Positions 16,981 through 27,052 of a stretch of DNA of 64,000 bases are shown here, piece after piece. The DNA is from CAZGUX01 sp046160045 (GTDB lineage: Bacteria > Acidobacteriota > Terriglobia > Bryobacterales > Bryobacteraceae). A model generated the notes under the pieces. It saw only the letters and a program-made list of their open reading frames with translations. It was not told the DNA's origin and did not search any database. Numbering within the stretch: the first letter of the stretch is position 1; each line of letters opens with the position of its first letter. The DNA lies in contig JBJXGR010000299.1 of NCBI GenBank assembly GCA_046160045.1, forward strand, positions 1-64,000, written 5' to 3'. Made by a program: the position numbers and the translations under genes.

Positions 16981-19900
16981 ATGAAGAAACTTCTCGCTCT
17001 GACGCCATTCCTGTCGTTGTGCCTCGTCGCGACGGCAATCCTGCATGCACAAGGCAACCTCGGTGGCCTCACCGGCACCGTCGGCGATTCTACAGGCGCG
17101 TCAATCCCGGAAGTCCGGGTCACTCTGCGCAACATTCAGACCAACGCGATCTATCGGTCGACTTCCGACGAGCGCGGGTACACGTTCTCGGCCGTCGTTC
17201 CGGGCTTGTACCGCCTGGAAGCCGAGAAACAAGGGTTCAAGAAGTTTGTGCGCGAGCAGGTAAGCATTTTGACCGCCACCACCATCGATTTGCCGTTGAT
17301 CTTGGAGGTGGGCGCGGTCAGCGACTCGGTCACGGTCTCGGCGGACGTGATTGCCCTGCAAACCACCTCGCCCGAAGTATCGACCGTCCTGCAGCGCCGC
17401 CAGATTCTCGATCTGCCGATTCAGGTGGGCACGGGGTCCATCACCACGGCCGCGTCGGGACGCCGGCAGCCGGAAGCATTTGTGTTCCTGACCCCGGGGG
17501 TGACCGGCAGCCAATGGGGCAAGAGCGTGAACGGCAGCCCCGAGTTCACCCAGGAAATGCTCATTGACGGCATCTCCGCGCAGTTGGCCGGCAACCCGGG
17601 ATTCCTGGCGCAGTCGGCGCCGCCCTATGAGGCGATCGAAGAGTTCAAGATGCAGAACACCCTGTTCCCGGCCGAGTACGGCCGCGGATTGGGCGTCATC
17701 AACTTCACGCTGAGGTCTGGCACCAACGCATTCCACGGCGGCCTGTTCGAGTTGTTCCGCAACGACAAACTGGATGCCCGTCAGTTCTTTGCCGCTCGCC
17801 GCGCCATTGTCCGGTTCAACGAAACCGGTGGTTCGCTGGGCGGCCCGCTGCTGATCCCCAAGGTCTACAACGGCAAGGACAAGACCTTTTGGAACTTCAA
17901 CTACACGCTGGTGCGCAATGCGCCTCCCATTAACGGGTCGCTGACCAGCGTGCCGCCCGCGGAGTTCCGCAGAGGGGATTTCTCGCGCTATGTGGATGGG
18001 GCCGGGAACCAGATTCCGATCTTCGATCCTCTGACGACCGCCGATGATGGGACGCGCCAGCCTTTCGCCGGGAACCTGATTCCGCAGGGTCGCGCCAGCC
18101 AGGTTGCGCAGCGGGCGTTCCCGTTGATCCCGCTGCCCGACAATCCCTCCGCCTATGTCAACAACTTCATCAACCGCACCGCCAATCGCACCGAAGACGA
18201 CATCTGGTCCGCGAAAATCGATCACATTTTCAATGAGCGGCACCGGGTCAGCTTTGCCACCTGGCACTCCCTGAACGACGGTCCTTCAACCAGCGAATTC
18301 GGCCTTGCGGGCGGTCCGTATGGCCTTTGGTACTACTCCGTCATCAAGGGTCACAACTATCGCGCCAACTACGACCAGACGATTTCGCCCAACCTGCTGC
18401 ACCACGCGGGCTTTGGATACACTTACTCGAACCCGACGCGGCAGCGGGATCCACGCGCCGGCAACGAGATCATCCAGATGCCGGGCGTGGCGAAGGACGC
18501 GCCGGGCTTTCCGGCGTTCTCGATCGCAAACCCGTACGGCAGCAGCACGATCGGCAACTCCAACCAGCAGCCCAACGATCCTTCCGCCAACATCAGTTGG
18601 GTGTTTCAGGACAACCTCACCTGGATCAAGGGGAAACACCAGATCAAGTTCGGCGGGGAAGGCCGGCTGTTGCGGTTTGATAACTTCGCCGGTACCGACA
18701 CGGGCGGGCTGAGCGGCCTCTACAATTTCAACTCTCTCAGCACCTCGAACCTGACCAGCGCGCAGTCGAACACGCTCGGCAACGGGTGGGCCAGTTTCTA
18801 CCTCGGCCAGGTCTTCAGCGGCCAACGGCTGATCCCCGCGCCGGAGCGCAAGATGCAGCACGAATTCTACGCGTGGTTCGCCGAAGACGTGTTCAAGGTC
18901 ACCCGCAAGCTGACGGTGACCCTTGGCTTTCGCCACGAGATCCCGACAGTGGTCTACGAGCGGAACTACCGGCAGTCCTATCTCGACCTTGGCCTGGCGA
19001 ACACCGGGGCGGGCGGAAGGCAGGGCGCGCTGGCGTTCCTGAAGGACGGCCAGCGGTTGTTGCCGACCTACAGAACGGCGTTTTCGCCGCGCCTTGGCCT
19101 TGCCTATTCCATCAATCCCAAGACGGTGATCCGGACGGGATACGGCATCTTCTGGTCGCCGACTAACGCCACCAGCATCGGCCGTCTGTCGCGGTACTTC
19201 AACAGCGGCTTCTCGTTCACGCAGGACTTCCCGAACCAGACCACCGGCCGCGTTCCGGCGTTTATCCTGGATAGCGGCGTTCCCGCGTTCACGGGGACGT
19301 TGCCGAACACCTCGCCGACACTGCTCAACAACAACATCATCGATTTCATCAACCCCGGTTCCAACAAACCCGGCTATACCAATAGCTGGACCTTCAACGT
19401 CCAGCGCGAACTGCCCTTCCAGTTCCTCGGCGATTTCGGCTACGTCGGACAGTTCAGCGTCGGGCTACCGGCGGGACTCGAGAACATCAACCAGGTTCCA
19501 ATCGCGAACCTGCGCCTGGGCAATACGCTGAACGCCAACATCAACTCCGACGCCGCCCGCCAGGCGGGTATCGGACTGCCCTACGCGGGGTTCACGGGCT
19601 CCGTCGCACAGGCGCTGCGCCCGTACCCACAGTTCACCGACATCCGCAATCTCTTGCAGCCCACCGGCTGGAACAAGTACCACTCACTGCAGGTCCGCAT
19701 GCAGCGCCGGTTCTCGAACGGCCTGTCCACCCTGATCGCCTACACGTTCTCGAAGAACTTCATCCATGGCTCCGGCTACACCGGATGGGGCGATGACGCC
19801 TCCGCCGCCCGGCCGCTCGATACCGCGAACCGCAGGCTCGAAAAGCGTCTCGCGCAGTTCGACACGCCGCAGAACTTTGTTCTCTCGTGGACCTACGAAA

Positions 19901-20427
19901 TGCCCTTCGGGCAGGGCAAGAAGTTCGTGGGCAGCCCAAGCCGGGCCGTCAACCTGCTAGTCGGCGGCTGGCAACTCAATGCGATTCATCAATATAATAC
20001 CGGCACTCCGTTTGGGGTCGGCGGCGGCGGGCCGATCCCGCTGTTCGCCGGAGGCAACCGGCCGAATCGGGTCGCGGGCGTAGCGCCGCTCACCGGCATT
20101 TCGCATGGCTCCTTTGACCCTGGCCGTGACCGTTACCTCAACATCGACGCGTTCTCGCAGCCGGCAGCCTTTGCGCTCGGCTCCGCCGCGCCCAACTACG
20201 GAGACATGCGCAACTTCGGGACGCGCAACGAAAATATCAGCGTGCTCAAGAACTTTCAGGTGCTGGAAGGCCACAACGTGCAGTTCCGCGCGGAGTTCTT
20301 CAACGCCTTCAACCGCGTGAACTTCGGCGGAACGGCCGCCAATCTGAACGCTCCGGCGACGTTCGGACGCATCACCAGCGCCGCGCCGCCGCGCAGCATC
20401 CAACTCGTGCTGAAGTACGTGTTCTAG
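16981..20427 (+). CDS. Oar-like TonB-dependent receptor
   Basis: A 1148-residue outer-membrane receptor. The signal peptide MKKLLALTPFLSLCLVATA ends near LHAQG. A carboxypeptidase-regulatory-like domain (about 27-115) precedes the plug, marked by EMLIDGISAQLAGN and LGVINFTLRSGTNAFHGG. The barrel is long and ends in YVF, with terminal Phe. Upstream is a good promoter. Downstream, 105 bases away, comes gamma-glutamyltransferase, and a shared transcript is possible but not shown. The ligand is unknown. It shares architecture but little close sequence with the other three receptors, so it is not a recent local duplicate. Confidence 0.93.
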   Translation: MKKLLALTPFLSLCLVATAILHAQGNLGGLTGTVGDSTGASIPEVRVTLRNIQTNAIYRSTSDERGYTFSAVVPGLYRLEAEKQGFKKFVREQVSILTATTIDLPLILEVGAVSDSVTVSADVIALQTTSPEVSTVLQRRQILDLPIQVGTGSITTAASGRRQPEAFVFLTPGVTGSQWGKSVNGSPEFTQEMLIDGISAQLAGNPGFLAQSAPPYEAIEEFKMQNTLFPAEYGRGLGVINFTLRSGTNAFHGGLFELFRNDKLDARQFFAARRAIVRFNETGGSLGGPLLIPKVYNGKDKTFWNFNYTLVRNAPPINGSLTSVPPAEFRRGDFSRYVDGAGNQIPIFDPLTTADDGTRQPFAGNLIPQGRASQVAQRAFPLIPLPDNPSAYVNNFINRTANRTEDDIWSAKIDHIFNERHRVSFATWHSLNDGPSTSEFGLAGGPYGLWYYSVIKGHNYRANYDQTISPNLLHHAGFGYTYSNPTRQRDPRAGNEIIQMPGVAKDAPGFPAFSIANPYGSSTIGNSNQQPNDPSANISWVFQDNLTWIKGKHQIKFGGEGRLLRFDNFAGTDTGGLSGLYNFNSLSTSNLTSAQSNTLGNGWASFYLGQVFSGQRLIPAPERKMQHEFYAWFAEDVFKVTRKLTVTLGFRHEIPTVVYERNYRQSYLDLGLANTGAGGRQGALAFLKDGQRLLPTYRTAFSPRLGLAYSINPKTVIRTGYGIFWSPTNATSIGRLSRYFNSGFSFTQDFPNQTTGRVPAFILDSGVPAFTGTLPNTSPTLLNNNIIDFINPGSNKPGYTNSWTFNVQRELPFQFLGDFGYVGQFSVGLPAGLENINQVPIANLRLGNTLNANINSDAARQAGIGLPYAGFTGSVAQALRPYPQFTDIRNLLQPTGWNKYHSLQVRMQRRFSNGLSTLIAYTFSKNFIHGSGYTGWGDDASAARPLDTANRRLEKRLAQFDTPQNFVLSWTYEMPFGQGKKFVGSPSRAVNLLVGGWQLNAIHQYNTGTPFGVGGGGPIPLFAGGNRPNRVAGVAPLTGISHGSFDPGRDRYLNIDAFSQPAAFALGSAAPNYGDMRNFGTRNENISVLKNFQVLEGHNVQFRAEFFNAFNRVNFGGTAANLNAPATFGRITSAAPPRSIQLVLKYVF

Positions 20428-20532
20428 TCTAGCCGCTCCTTGCGACGCAGGCTCGGCGGTAGTCATGGCTGAACCGCCACGATAACTTCCGAGAGTAGAA
20501 TAGGGAGATTACAGTACGAGAAGGCCCTCCCT

Positions 20533-22377
20533 ATGCGGAAGAGTGTCTACGTTGGCCTGACCATCGCGCTCGGCGTTGCTGCGGTTTCGCTTGCCCAGCG
20601 AAAAGAAAGAGAAATGGAGCGCCCGGCAAAATATGCCGTGCGTGGGATACGGGGCGCGGTGGGCGCCGGCAGCGAGGAGTCGGCGCAGGCGGGAATGCGC
20701 CTGTTTCACAGCGGGGGCAACGCCGTCGATGCAGGCGTGGCAGCGATGTTCGCAGCCGCCATGGTCGAGTTCTCGCACTTCGGTTTCGGAGGCGAAGCGC
20801 CGATTCTGATCCGCACCCGGGACGGCAAAGTAAAAGCCATCGCGGGCGTCGGCACCATGCCCAAGTCGGCTACCGCCGACCTCTTCCGGCAGCGGCGTCT
20901 GCAGCCGGGTGAGATGTTGTCGCCGCCGGAACCGGGCGGGTTGAAGGGGTTCATCCCGGTCGCCGGGCTGATGCCGGCGCTGACACCCGGCATGGTCGAA
21001 GCCGGCTTGGTCGCGCTTCGGGAATTCGGTGCCAAGCCGTTCGCCGAAGTCATCCAACCGGCCATCGAACTCGCCGACGGGGCGCCGATGGATGAAATGC
21101 GGGCGATGTACATCGACCGCAGCCGCCGCTTTTTCGATCTGTGGCCGACCTCGCGCGACGTGTTTCGACCGGGCGGCCGCTCGCCGCGCACGGGCGAAGT
21201 TTTCCGGCAACCCGATCTGGCGCGTACGCTCCGCGCGATGGCGGCGGCGGAAAAGAAGGCACTGGCTTCGGGCGGCAGCCGGACTTCCGGCATCGACGCC
21301 GTGCGCGACTACTTCTATCGCGGGGAGATCGCGCGCAAGATCGATCAGTTCAGCCGCGACCACAAAGGACTGCTCCGCTACGAGGACATGGCCGCGTTCC
21401 GGCTTCAGCCGGAGGACGCGGTGAGCGTCAGCTACCGCGGCTATCAGGTGTACAAGCCCGGCTTCTGGACGCAAGGTCCGTCGATGCTGGAAGCGCTCAA
21501 TCTGCTCGAAGGCTACGACCTGCGCGCGATGCGGTTCAACTCGTACACCTATCTGCACACCCTGGTCGAGGCTCTGAAACTGGCCTACGCCGATCGCGAT
21601 ACCTACTACGGCGATCCGCAGTTCGCGGCGGTCCCGGCGGACCGGTTGCTGTCGAAGGAGTACGCCACCGAGCGGCGTTCGCTGATCGGGCCGTTTGCCT
21701 CGCTCGAGTTCCGGCCGGGCAAAATAGGCGCGCGTCCGGGCATCCATCCGTCGGAGGCAGAATCGCAGCACGTCCGGATCGATGACATCCTGCTGGCGCG
21801 GGACACGACGTGCATCAACGCCGTAGACAAGGACGGCGTGATGTTCACGGTCACGCCCTCAGGATCGTGGCTGCCTTCCGTGATCGCGGGCGACACGGGT
21901 ATTCCGCTGACCCAACGCGCCCAGAGCTTCCTGCTGATTCAGGGGCATCCCAATGAACTGGCCGGCGGCAAGCGGCCGCGAGTCACGCTCAGCCCGACGC
22001 TGGTGACGCTGCAGGGCAAACCGTTTCTGGCCTTGTCGACACCAGGCGGAGACAACCAGGAGCAATCGCTGCTGCAGATTCTGCTCAACGTGGTGGAGTT
22101 CGGCATGAACGCCCAGGAAGCGATCGAGGCGCCGCGGATCCAGACCAGACACCTGGTGTCGAGCTTCGACAATCATGCGATGAATCCCGGCGACCTGCTG
22201 CTCGACGAGCGCATCGCGCCGAGCGTGGTTTCCGAACTGGCGGAACGGAAGCACAAGATCGGCATGCGCTCGCGATGGGCCAGCGGCGCCGCCCCCACGG
22301 CGATCCGCATCTATCCCGATGGCGTCCTGGAAGCCGGCGCCGATCCCTGGGGTTACCGCATCGCCCATGCGTGGTGA
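20533..22377 (+). CDS. ggt: Gamma-glutamyltransferase, exported
   Basis: Cleaves gamma-glutamyl bonds of glutathione and related amides in the periplasm. The signal segment is MRKSVYVGLTIALGVAAVSLAQ. The family precursor cuts itself before a catalytic Thr; here the DTT sequence near residues 424-426 is followed by VDKDG, placing T425 as the likely nucleophile. Later small-subunit motifs are recognisable: GDTGIPL, GKRPRVTLSPTLV and STPGGDNQ. At 614 residues the length is typical. The His that usually follows the Thr pair is Cys here, and the small subunit is somewhat divergent from the E. coli enzyme, so it could belong to an acylase-like branch. Confidence 0.88.
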   Translation: MRKSVYVGLTIALGVAAVSLAQRKEREMERPAKYAVRGIRGAVGAGSEESAQAGMRLFHSGGNAVDAGVAAMFAAAMVEFSHFGFGGEAPILIRTRDGKVKAIAGVGTMPKSATADLFRQRRLQPGEMLSPPEPGGLKGFIPVAGLMPALTPGMVEAGLVALREFGAKPFAEVIQPAIELADGAPMDEMRAMYIDRSRRFFDLWPTSRDVFRPGGRSPRTGEVFRQPDLARTLRAMAAAEKKALASGGSRTSGIDAVRDYFYRGEIARKIDQFSRDHKGLLRYEDMAAFRLQPEDAVSVSYRGYQVYKPGFWTQGPSMLEALNLLEGYDLRAMRFNSYTYLHTLVEALKLAYADRDTYYGDPQFAAVPADRLLSKEYATERRSLIGPFASLEFRPGKIGARPGIHPSEAESQHVRIDDILLARDTTCINAVDKDGVMFTVTPSGSWLPSVIAGDTGIPLTQRAQSFLLIQGHPNELAGGKRPRVTLSPTLVTLQGKPFLALSTPGGDNQEQSLLQILLNVVEFGMNAQEAIEAPRIQTRHLVSSFDNHAMNPGDLLLDERIAPSVVSELAERKHKIGMRSRWASGAAPTAIRIYPDGVLEAGADPWGYRIAHAW

Positions 22378-22386
22378 ACCGCGAAC

Positions 22387-23340
22387 GTGATTGGAAGCCT
22401 GTTCGAGCCCGAGCCGTCGTTTGACCGGGAGAGGCTGCGCGAGGCGCTGACCCGGCTGGCCAAAGAGAATATTCTGATCGGCGGCAGCTCGTGGAAATAC
22501 GAAGGCTGGATCGGCCAGATCTATTCGCGGTCGAATTACCTCACGCGCGGGCGCTTTTCGCAGAAGTTATTCGAGGCGGAGTGCCTGCGCGAATACGTGC
22601 AGTACTTTCCCACAGTCTGCGGCGACTTCGCGTTCTACCAGTTCCCGAGCGACGTGTTCTGGAAGAAACTCTTCAGCCAGGTTCCCTCGGAGTTCCGGTT
22701 CGCATTCAAAGTGCCGGAACAGATCACGTGTAAGATTTTTCCGCAGCACGCCCGCTACGGAGCGACGGCAGGGATGGCGAATCCGTCGTTCCTGGACGCG
22801 GCTCTGCTGCGGGACGCGTTCCTCCGGATGTTGGAGCCGTACCAGGAGAAAGTCGGGGTTCTGATCTTCGAGTTCGGCGCATTCTCGCGGACGTCGATGC
22901 GCGATGGGTTCGAGTTTCTGGAGGTCCTGGACCCGTTTCTTTCGAAGTTGCCAAAGACGTTTCGGTACGCGGTGGAGATCCGGAATCCCGAGTTCCTCAT
23001 GCCCGAATACTTCGCATGCCTGCGCAGCCATGGGGCGGCGCACGTGTTCAATGCCTGGTCGAAGATGCCGGAGTTGCAGACGCAGATGGCGCTGCCCGAT
23101 TCCATCACGGCGAATTTCGTGGTGAGCCGCGCGCTGTTGCGCCGGGGCCGCCAGTACGACGACGCCGTTCAGCTCTTCTCGCCCTACGAAACCATCCAGG
23201 ACCCGAATCCGGAAGCGCTCGAGGCGTTGAAGAAACTGATCCACAAGACGCGGGAGCAGCGGTTGGAGGCGTACGTCTACGTCAACAACCGTTTGGAGGG
23301 CAACGCGCCCCAGAGCATCATGGCGATCGTCGAGGATTGA
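22387..23340 (+). CDS. DUF72 family protein
   Basis: A 317-residue TIM-barrel-like protein of the DUF72/YecE family, whose function is unknown. Family features are the N-terminal IGGSSWKYEGWIG motif, the FYQFPS segment and the FAFKVPEQIT stretch. The start is a GTG at 22387, nine bases after the ggt stop, so the two genes are probably co-transcribed. No signal peptide is evident, so it should be cytoplasmic. Related proteins occur widely in Acidobacteria and Proteobacteria with no consistent partner, and the neighbourhood here adds little. Confidence 0.85.
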   Translation: MIGSLFEPEPSFDRERLREALTRLAKENILIGGSSWKYEGWIGQIYSRSNYLTRGRFSQKLFEAECLREYVQYFPTVCGDFAFYQFPSDVFWKKLFSQVPSEFRFAFKVPEQITCKIFPQHARYGATAGMANPSFLDAALLRDAFLRMLEPYQEKVGVLIFEFGAFSRTSMRDGFEFLEVLDPFLSKLPKTFRYAVEIRNPEFLMPEYFACLRSHGAAHVFNAWSKMPELQTQMALPDSITANFVVSRALLRRGRQYDDAVQLFSPYETIQDPNPEALEALKKLIHKTREQRLEAYVYVNNRLEGNAPQSIMAIVED

Positions 23341-23356
23341 TGCGCGGCGCCGCGGG

Positions 23357-24748
23357 CTAACCAGCCAATTCGCGAAGCAGCCGGATCCCTTCAGCGACCA
23401 CTACGTCCGCCGCATCGGGAGAGAACGGACTGCCGCCCAGCACCTCGTAGCCACCTTCCGCGTACGCTTCGCGCGTGACGATGTACCCGAACGCGCCGTT
23501 CGTGTAGCCCGAGAAGAGGGTATGGGGGAACGGGGATTCGGAGGCGATCCGCAGCCCCAACTCCACAAAGGGCTCCCCTTGCACGGACAGCAGCGCCGTG
23601 TCGCCGATCCGGATGCCCATCATCTGCCAGGGCACCGACGTCTTGTTGTAATACTGGCGGGCGGCTCCGGCGGCCCAACCGGCCTGGGTGGCGCGCGCCG
23701 TCGCCTCGCGGATCTCGCCCTCTGTTCCTTCGCCGCGCAGTCGATTGAGTTCTGCCCGCAGACGCACCGCTTCGGCTTCGAGCGGTTCGGGATCCCCGAA
23801 CTGCCGCAAGGGCATTTGAATGTCACGCGTGATCACCCGCAGGACCGGCGCCGGCGGCTCCACAGGCTCGTCCTCATAGATGGCGATGGCGGCGCCCGAT
23901 TGCTGGACGCGGAGAAACTTCTCGTGACGCGGCAGCGTTTCGAGGGAGTGCGCGACGCGCGCGGCCTCCAGCCCGATCGACTCGCCGATGCGGCGATACA
24001 CGCGGAAGTCGCCGGTGAATCCGCGGCGCGGGGTCAGGTTGCCGGTCGGTCCCTGCAGGAACAGGCAGGCGCCGCCCAACTCCCTCTCCACCACCGTCCG
24101 GATGGGGCCCGGATAGTCCGGAGTGTAGTGATGGCTCTGCCACGCGATCGTCGTGGGGTGGCACGCATAGTGGACGATCGTGGCGATGGGCGTCTCGTCG
24201 AACGCGTCGAACCGCACCACCCGCACGGTCGGATCGGCCACGCCCTCCCAATTTCGCCCTACGGCCATACCGCCGCCGGGCGGGTGGAAACGGCGGTTAA
24301 CGTTCATCTCCGAGCGGCCTTCTCCGGCCGCGACTCGGGCCGGCCGCAGATTCTGCTGCGCCTGCCAGACGGCTCCCGCGATGCGGTGCGGCAGGCTCTC
24401 CAGGTAGCTCAACGACATGTCGAGGCCTTCGCTGATCGTCGCCAGGCGAAATGTGTTTGGCCCCGAATGAGTGTGGGTACAGGAGAAACGGATGCGATCG
24501 CGCGGCAGTTTCGTCTGCGCCACAATCGCATCCATGATCTTGTTCGTCCACTCCATGTCGAAGCCGATCGCATCGACGTCGGCGATAGCCACCATCTCGC
24601 CGCCGTCTGAAAGCACCATCGCGGTCGCATAGAACGGCATGTCGGCGCCCAGACCTCGCTGGTGCGTCTGCGCGCCCCATCCGCCTTGCGGCGTCCCGGG
24701 CGCGGGAGTAATGTCACAACGTCCTGTCCCAATCAGTAACTGACCCAT
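23357..24748 (-). CDS. Neutral-ceramidase-like metalloamidase
   Basis: Matches the N-terminal pattern of neutral/alkaline ceramidase family proteins: GTGRCDITPAPGTP near residue 7, then a metal site CTHTHSGP (His92 and His94) and a later HYACHPT motif. The ATG at 24748 is preferred because the family begins just before this motif. An upstream ATG at 24772 would add eight unrelated residues. No signal peptide is visible, which is odd for a secreted ceramidase, so the substrate may be another N-acyl amide. It is the last gene of the receptor-sialidase-GH29-like series, 20 bases after its neighbour. Confidence 0.75.
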   Translation of the reverse strand: MGQLLIGTGRCDITPAPGTPQGGWGAQTHQRGLGADMPFYATAMVLSDGGEMVAIADVDAIGFDMEWTNKIMDAIVAQTKLPRDRIRFSCTHTHSGPNTFRLATISEGLDMSLSYLESLPHRIAGAVWQAQQNLRPARVAAGEGRSEMNVNRRFHPPGGGMAVGRNWEGVADPTVRVVRFDAFDETPIATIVHYACHPTTIAWQSHHYTPDYPGPIRTVVERELGGACLFLQGPTGNLTPRRGFTGDFRVYRRIGESIGLEAARVAHSLETLPRHEKFLRVQQSGAAIAIYEDEPVEPPAPVLRVITRDIQMPLRQFGDPEPLEAEAVRLRAELNRLRGEGTEGEIREATARATQAGWAAGAARQYYNKTSVPWQMMGIRIGDTALLSVQGEPFVELGLRIASESPFPHTLFSGYTNGAFGYIVTREAYAEGGYEVLGGSPFSPDAADVVVAEGIRLLRELAG

Positions 24749-24768
24749 CGCTTGTACATTACACGATT

Positions 24769-25728
24769 TCACTTCGGCGCGCGGGAGGACTTCCCGATGG
24801 CCCGCAACTGCTCGAGGAACGCCTCAGAGATCAGGCCGTCAGGCACGGTCGGGACGTCCCACGTCACCACTCCGCCCTCGGCGATCAGCTTTCGCGTCCT
24901 GGCGGCGGCCTGGCTGGCATCGAACCGGGGCTCTCCCCGGCTCCAGTTCGCGCCGAGATAGCTCAGGACGTGGCACTGCGCACCATCTCGCCAGAAGGTG
25001 GCGCATCCCGCCTTGGCCGGATCGTCCGCCTCGCCGGCAGTGTAGTCTTCGTGCTCCGAGATCGAGATGATCGGATAGACGACGCCTCGATTGAACGCCA
25101 CGATCGATTCAGGATTGCCCTTGCGCGCCGCGGCGGCGAAGCTCCCGAAGTTGGGCGGCCGCGTCGAGCGGTACATCGCATTCGGCCAATAGCAGCCGTC
25201 GAACCACCAACCCGACACACGCTTGCCCCAATGCACGGACCACTCCTCGATCACTCGCTGCCATTTTTGTTGGAACTCCAGATTGCGGTGAGGCCCTATC
25301 CGCCATTCCAGTTTCGCCATAGCGACAGTGTCTTTGTCCGGCGCTCCGGCGGGAAGGTAGACCATCATCCGGATTCCGCGCCGCTCGAGTGCCGCGGCCA
25401 GATCGGCAACCAGATCGCGACGGGAACACTTGCTCGGACGGATCCCTACCAAGGAGTCGTAGGTCCGATTCGGCGAAAGATAGTGGCCGGAGTTCTGGCC
25501 GAGCGTCAGGATCAAATAGCCGGTCCCGGCCGATTCCAGTTGCCGGGCAAGACCTTCGGCGTTGAAGCCATCGACCAACCGGTTCCACTCGTCAACAGGG
25601 ACCTCGGGTCCTTTGGCCAGGTAGTGAATGAACACCCCCCACTCGGCCTTCCGGAACCAAGCAGCGCGATCCGGCGGAGCCGCCAGCGCGGGCATCGCAA
25701 ACAACAACAGGGAGCAAAGAGTGCCCAT
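24769..25728 (-). CDS. GH29-like alpha-L-fucosidase family protein
   Basis: Exported glycosidase-like TIM barrel of about 320 residues. The start at 25728 yields a signal peptide, MGTLCSLLLFAMPALAAPP. Family marks are WFRKAEWGVFIHY near residue 25, and VSGWWFDGCYW, where Asp177 aligns with the GH29 nucleophile. It is shorter than true fucosidases, lacking the C-terminal beta-sandwich, and the fucose-binding His pair near the N-terminus is not obvious, so the sugar specificity is uncertain. It lies between the sialidase-like and ceramidase-like genes in the same direction. A dispersed repeat at 25815-25843 sits in the gap upstream. Confidence 0.7.
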   Translation of the reverse strand: MGTLCSLLLFAMPALAAPPDRAAWFRKAEWGVFIHYLAKGPEVPVDEWNRLVDGFNAEGLARQLESAGTGYLILTLGQNSGHYLSPNRTYDSLVGIRPSKCSRRDLVADLAAALERRGIRMMVYLPAGAPDKDTVAMAKLEWRIGPHRNLEFQQKWQRVIEEWSVHWGKRVSGWWFDGCYWPNAMYRSTRPPNFGSFAAAARKGNPESIVAFNRGVVYPIISISEHEDYTAGEADDPAKAGCATFWRDGAQCHVLSYLGANWSRGEPRFDASQAAARTRKLIAEGGVVTWDVPTVPDGLISEAFLEQLRAIGKSSRAPK

Positions 25729-25814
25729 GGAACACCTGCTCCAATCCTGGAGGAGTGGGGGGTGGGTGGCAAGCCGCGCCGGGTCAGGCGGACCGCTGAG
25801 GCGGCGACCGCCCC

Positions 25815-25843
25815 GCCACCGCTCCCTCACGGTCGCGGCTCCG
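25815..25843 (-). repeat. Dispersed GAGCCGCGACCGT repeat
   Basis: Minus-strand copy: CGGAGCCGCGACCGTGAGGG then AGCGGTGGC. It lies in the 148-bp gap between the sialidase-like and GH29-like genes. It may therefore separate them transcriptionally, or simply be carried along. Confidence 0.75.
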
Positions 25844-25876
25844 AACGTGTGAGGGAGACGCGGGCAGCGCGCGGAT

Positions 25877-27052
25877 TTACGGCCGCTGCTTCAGCCAGTC
25901 GAGAGAGAAACGCGCAAACGTGATCGTCTCGTACGGGCCCTTGTCGCCCCGCTCGTACAAGCAGGCAATGGCCCCATCGCGTAATTCAGCCAACGAAGAA
26001 TACGCGGAAGGCCCTTCGTGCAGAACCCGCTGGGCCACCCAACTCCGCCCGCCGTCTTCGCTCAGCCGGACCGTCATGTTCACCCGCTTCATCGCGGCCG
26101 GGTTCGAAAACAGCAGCCGGTCGCCCTTCTTGCCGTACCGGATCAGGCTCGCCTGGCAGACAGGCTCCGTCAGCGCTTCGTCAAAGCCCGCGCCGGTCCA
26201 GGTCAGGCCGCCGTCGCGGCTGCGCGCCGTCGCCTTCAAGCCCCGCCCGTAGTAATTCCGCATGTTCAACAGCAGCGATCCGTCGGCAAGTTCGGCCGCG
26301 GCGCATTCACCGGTCTTCGGCTGCGCGTTGCCGCCAAGTTTCCACGACCGGCCGCCGTCATCGCTGTACAACATGTGCGAGAAGAAGTACGGCGCCAGCA
26401 ATCGCTCCACGATGTTGCCGATCTTGCTATTGTCGTCCGGGCCGTCGAGTGCCGACCTCGCCTCCGGCGGTAGTCGGCGAACGTGGTAGGAAGGAATGAC
26501 GAGCCGCCCCGAACGAAGCTGAATCCCGTTGCCCGGCCCTGTCCAGTAAGCGGTCATGTCCGGCAGTTTCGCCGAGTTCGTGATCTCTTGGGGCTTCGAC
26601 CATGTACGGCCGTCGTCCGTGCTTCGCGTGACCCACACCGTACGGGTTCCGCCGCCGCGCTCCCGCACGAAGTCGGGCAGCGTCAGGTGGCCGGGGTTTC
26701 TCGTCAGAACCAGGATAATCGTCCCGCTCTTTCGATCGACCACCGGCGTCGGGTTGCCGATGGTGTCCTCGCCGAAATCGAACACCACCTGCAGCGGCCC
26801 CCAGGTTTTGCCGCCGTCCGTGCTTCGCTTCAAGACCATGTCGATGTTGCCCGAGTCCATCCGCGAGTTCACGTCCCGCGCCTCGGCGAACGCCAGCAGC
26901 GTCCCTTTCGCGCTGGTGATCAGGGCGGGAATCCGGAACGTGTGATAGCCGTCGCCAGAACGGTAAACGGCCATTTGCGACAGTTCGGCGCCCACCGCGG
27001 TCAGGGCCAGCAACGCACCAAGTCCTGCCGGAAGAAAGGTCTTCAACATCAT
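25877..27052 (-). CDS. Sialidase (exo-alpha-sialidase family, BNR/Asp-box propeller)
   Basis: A six-bladed neuraminidase-type propeller of 391 residues with signal peptide MMLKTFLPAGLGALLALTAVG. The arginine-triad marker FRIP is at residues 39-42. Five Asp boxes follow: STDGGKTW, STDDGRTW, SDDGGRSW, SRDGGLTW and SEDGGRSW. These are diagnostic of the fold, and the family hydrolyses terminal sialic acid. Many environmental members are not proven sialidases. The TAG of the receptor gene touches this ATG directly, so the two are surely co-transcribed and coupled. A second ATG is the next codon. Confidence 0.85.
   Translation of the reverse strand: MMLKTFLPAGLGALLALTAVGAELSQMAVYRSGDGYHTFRIPALITSAKGTLLAFAEARDVNSRMDSGNIDMVLKRSTDGGKTWGPLQVVFDFGEDTIGNPTPVVDRKSGTIILVLTRNPGHLTLPDFVRERGGGTRTVWVTRSTDDGRTWSKPQEITNSAKLPDMTAYWTGPGNGIQLRSGRLVIPSYHVRRLPPEARSALDGPDDNSKIGNIVERLLAPYFFSHMLYSDDGGRSWKLGGNAQPKTGECAAAELADGSLLLNMRNYYGRGLKATARSRDGGLTWTGAGFDEALTEPVCQASLIRYGKKGDRLLFSNPAAMKRVNMTVRLSEDGGRSWVAQRVLHEGPSAYSSLAELRDGAIACLYERGDKGPYETITFARFSLDWLKQRP

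Noticed and set aside
20496..20501. TAGAAT as a promoter of ggt
   Set aside because: The -10-like hexamer stands without an acceptable -35 at 16-18 bp, and transcription from the upstream receptor could also supply ggt.
23357..24748. Calling this a proven ceramidase
   Set aside because: The metal motifs fit, but no signal peptide and no certain nucleophile were found, so only family membership is stated.
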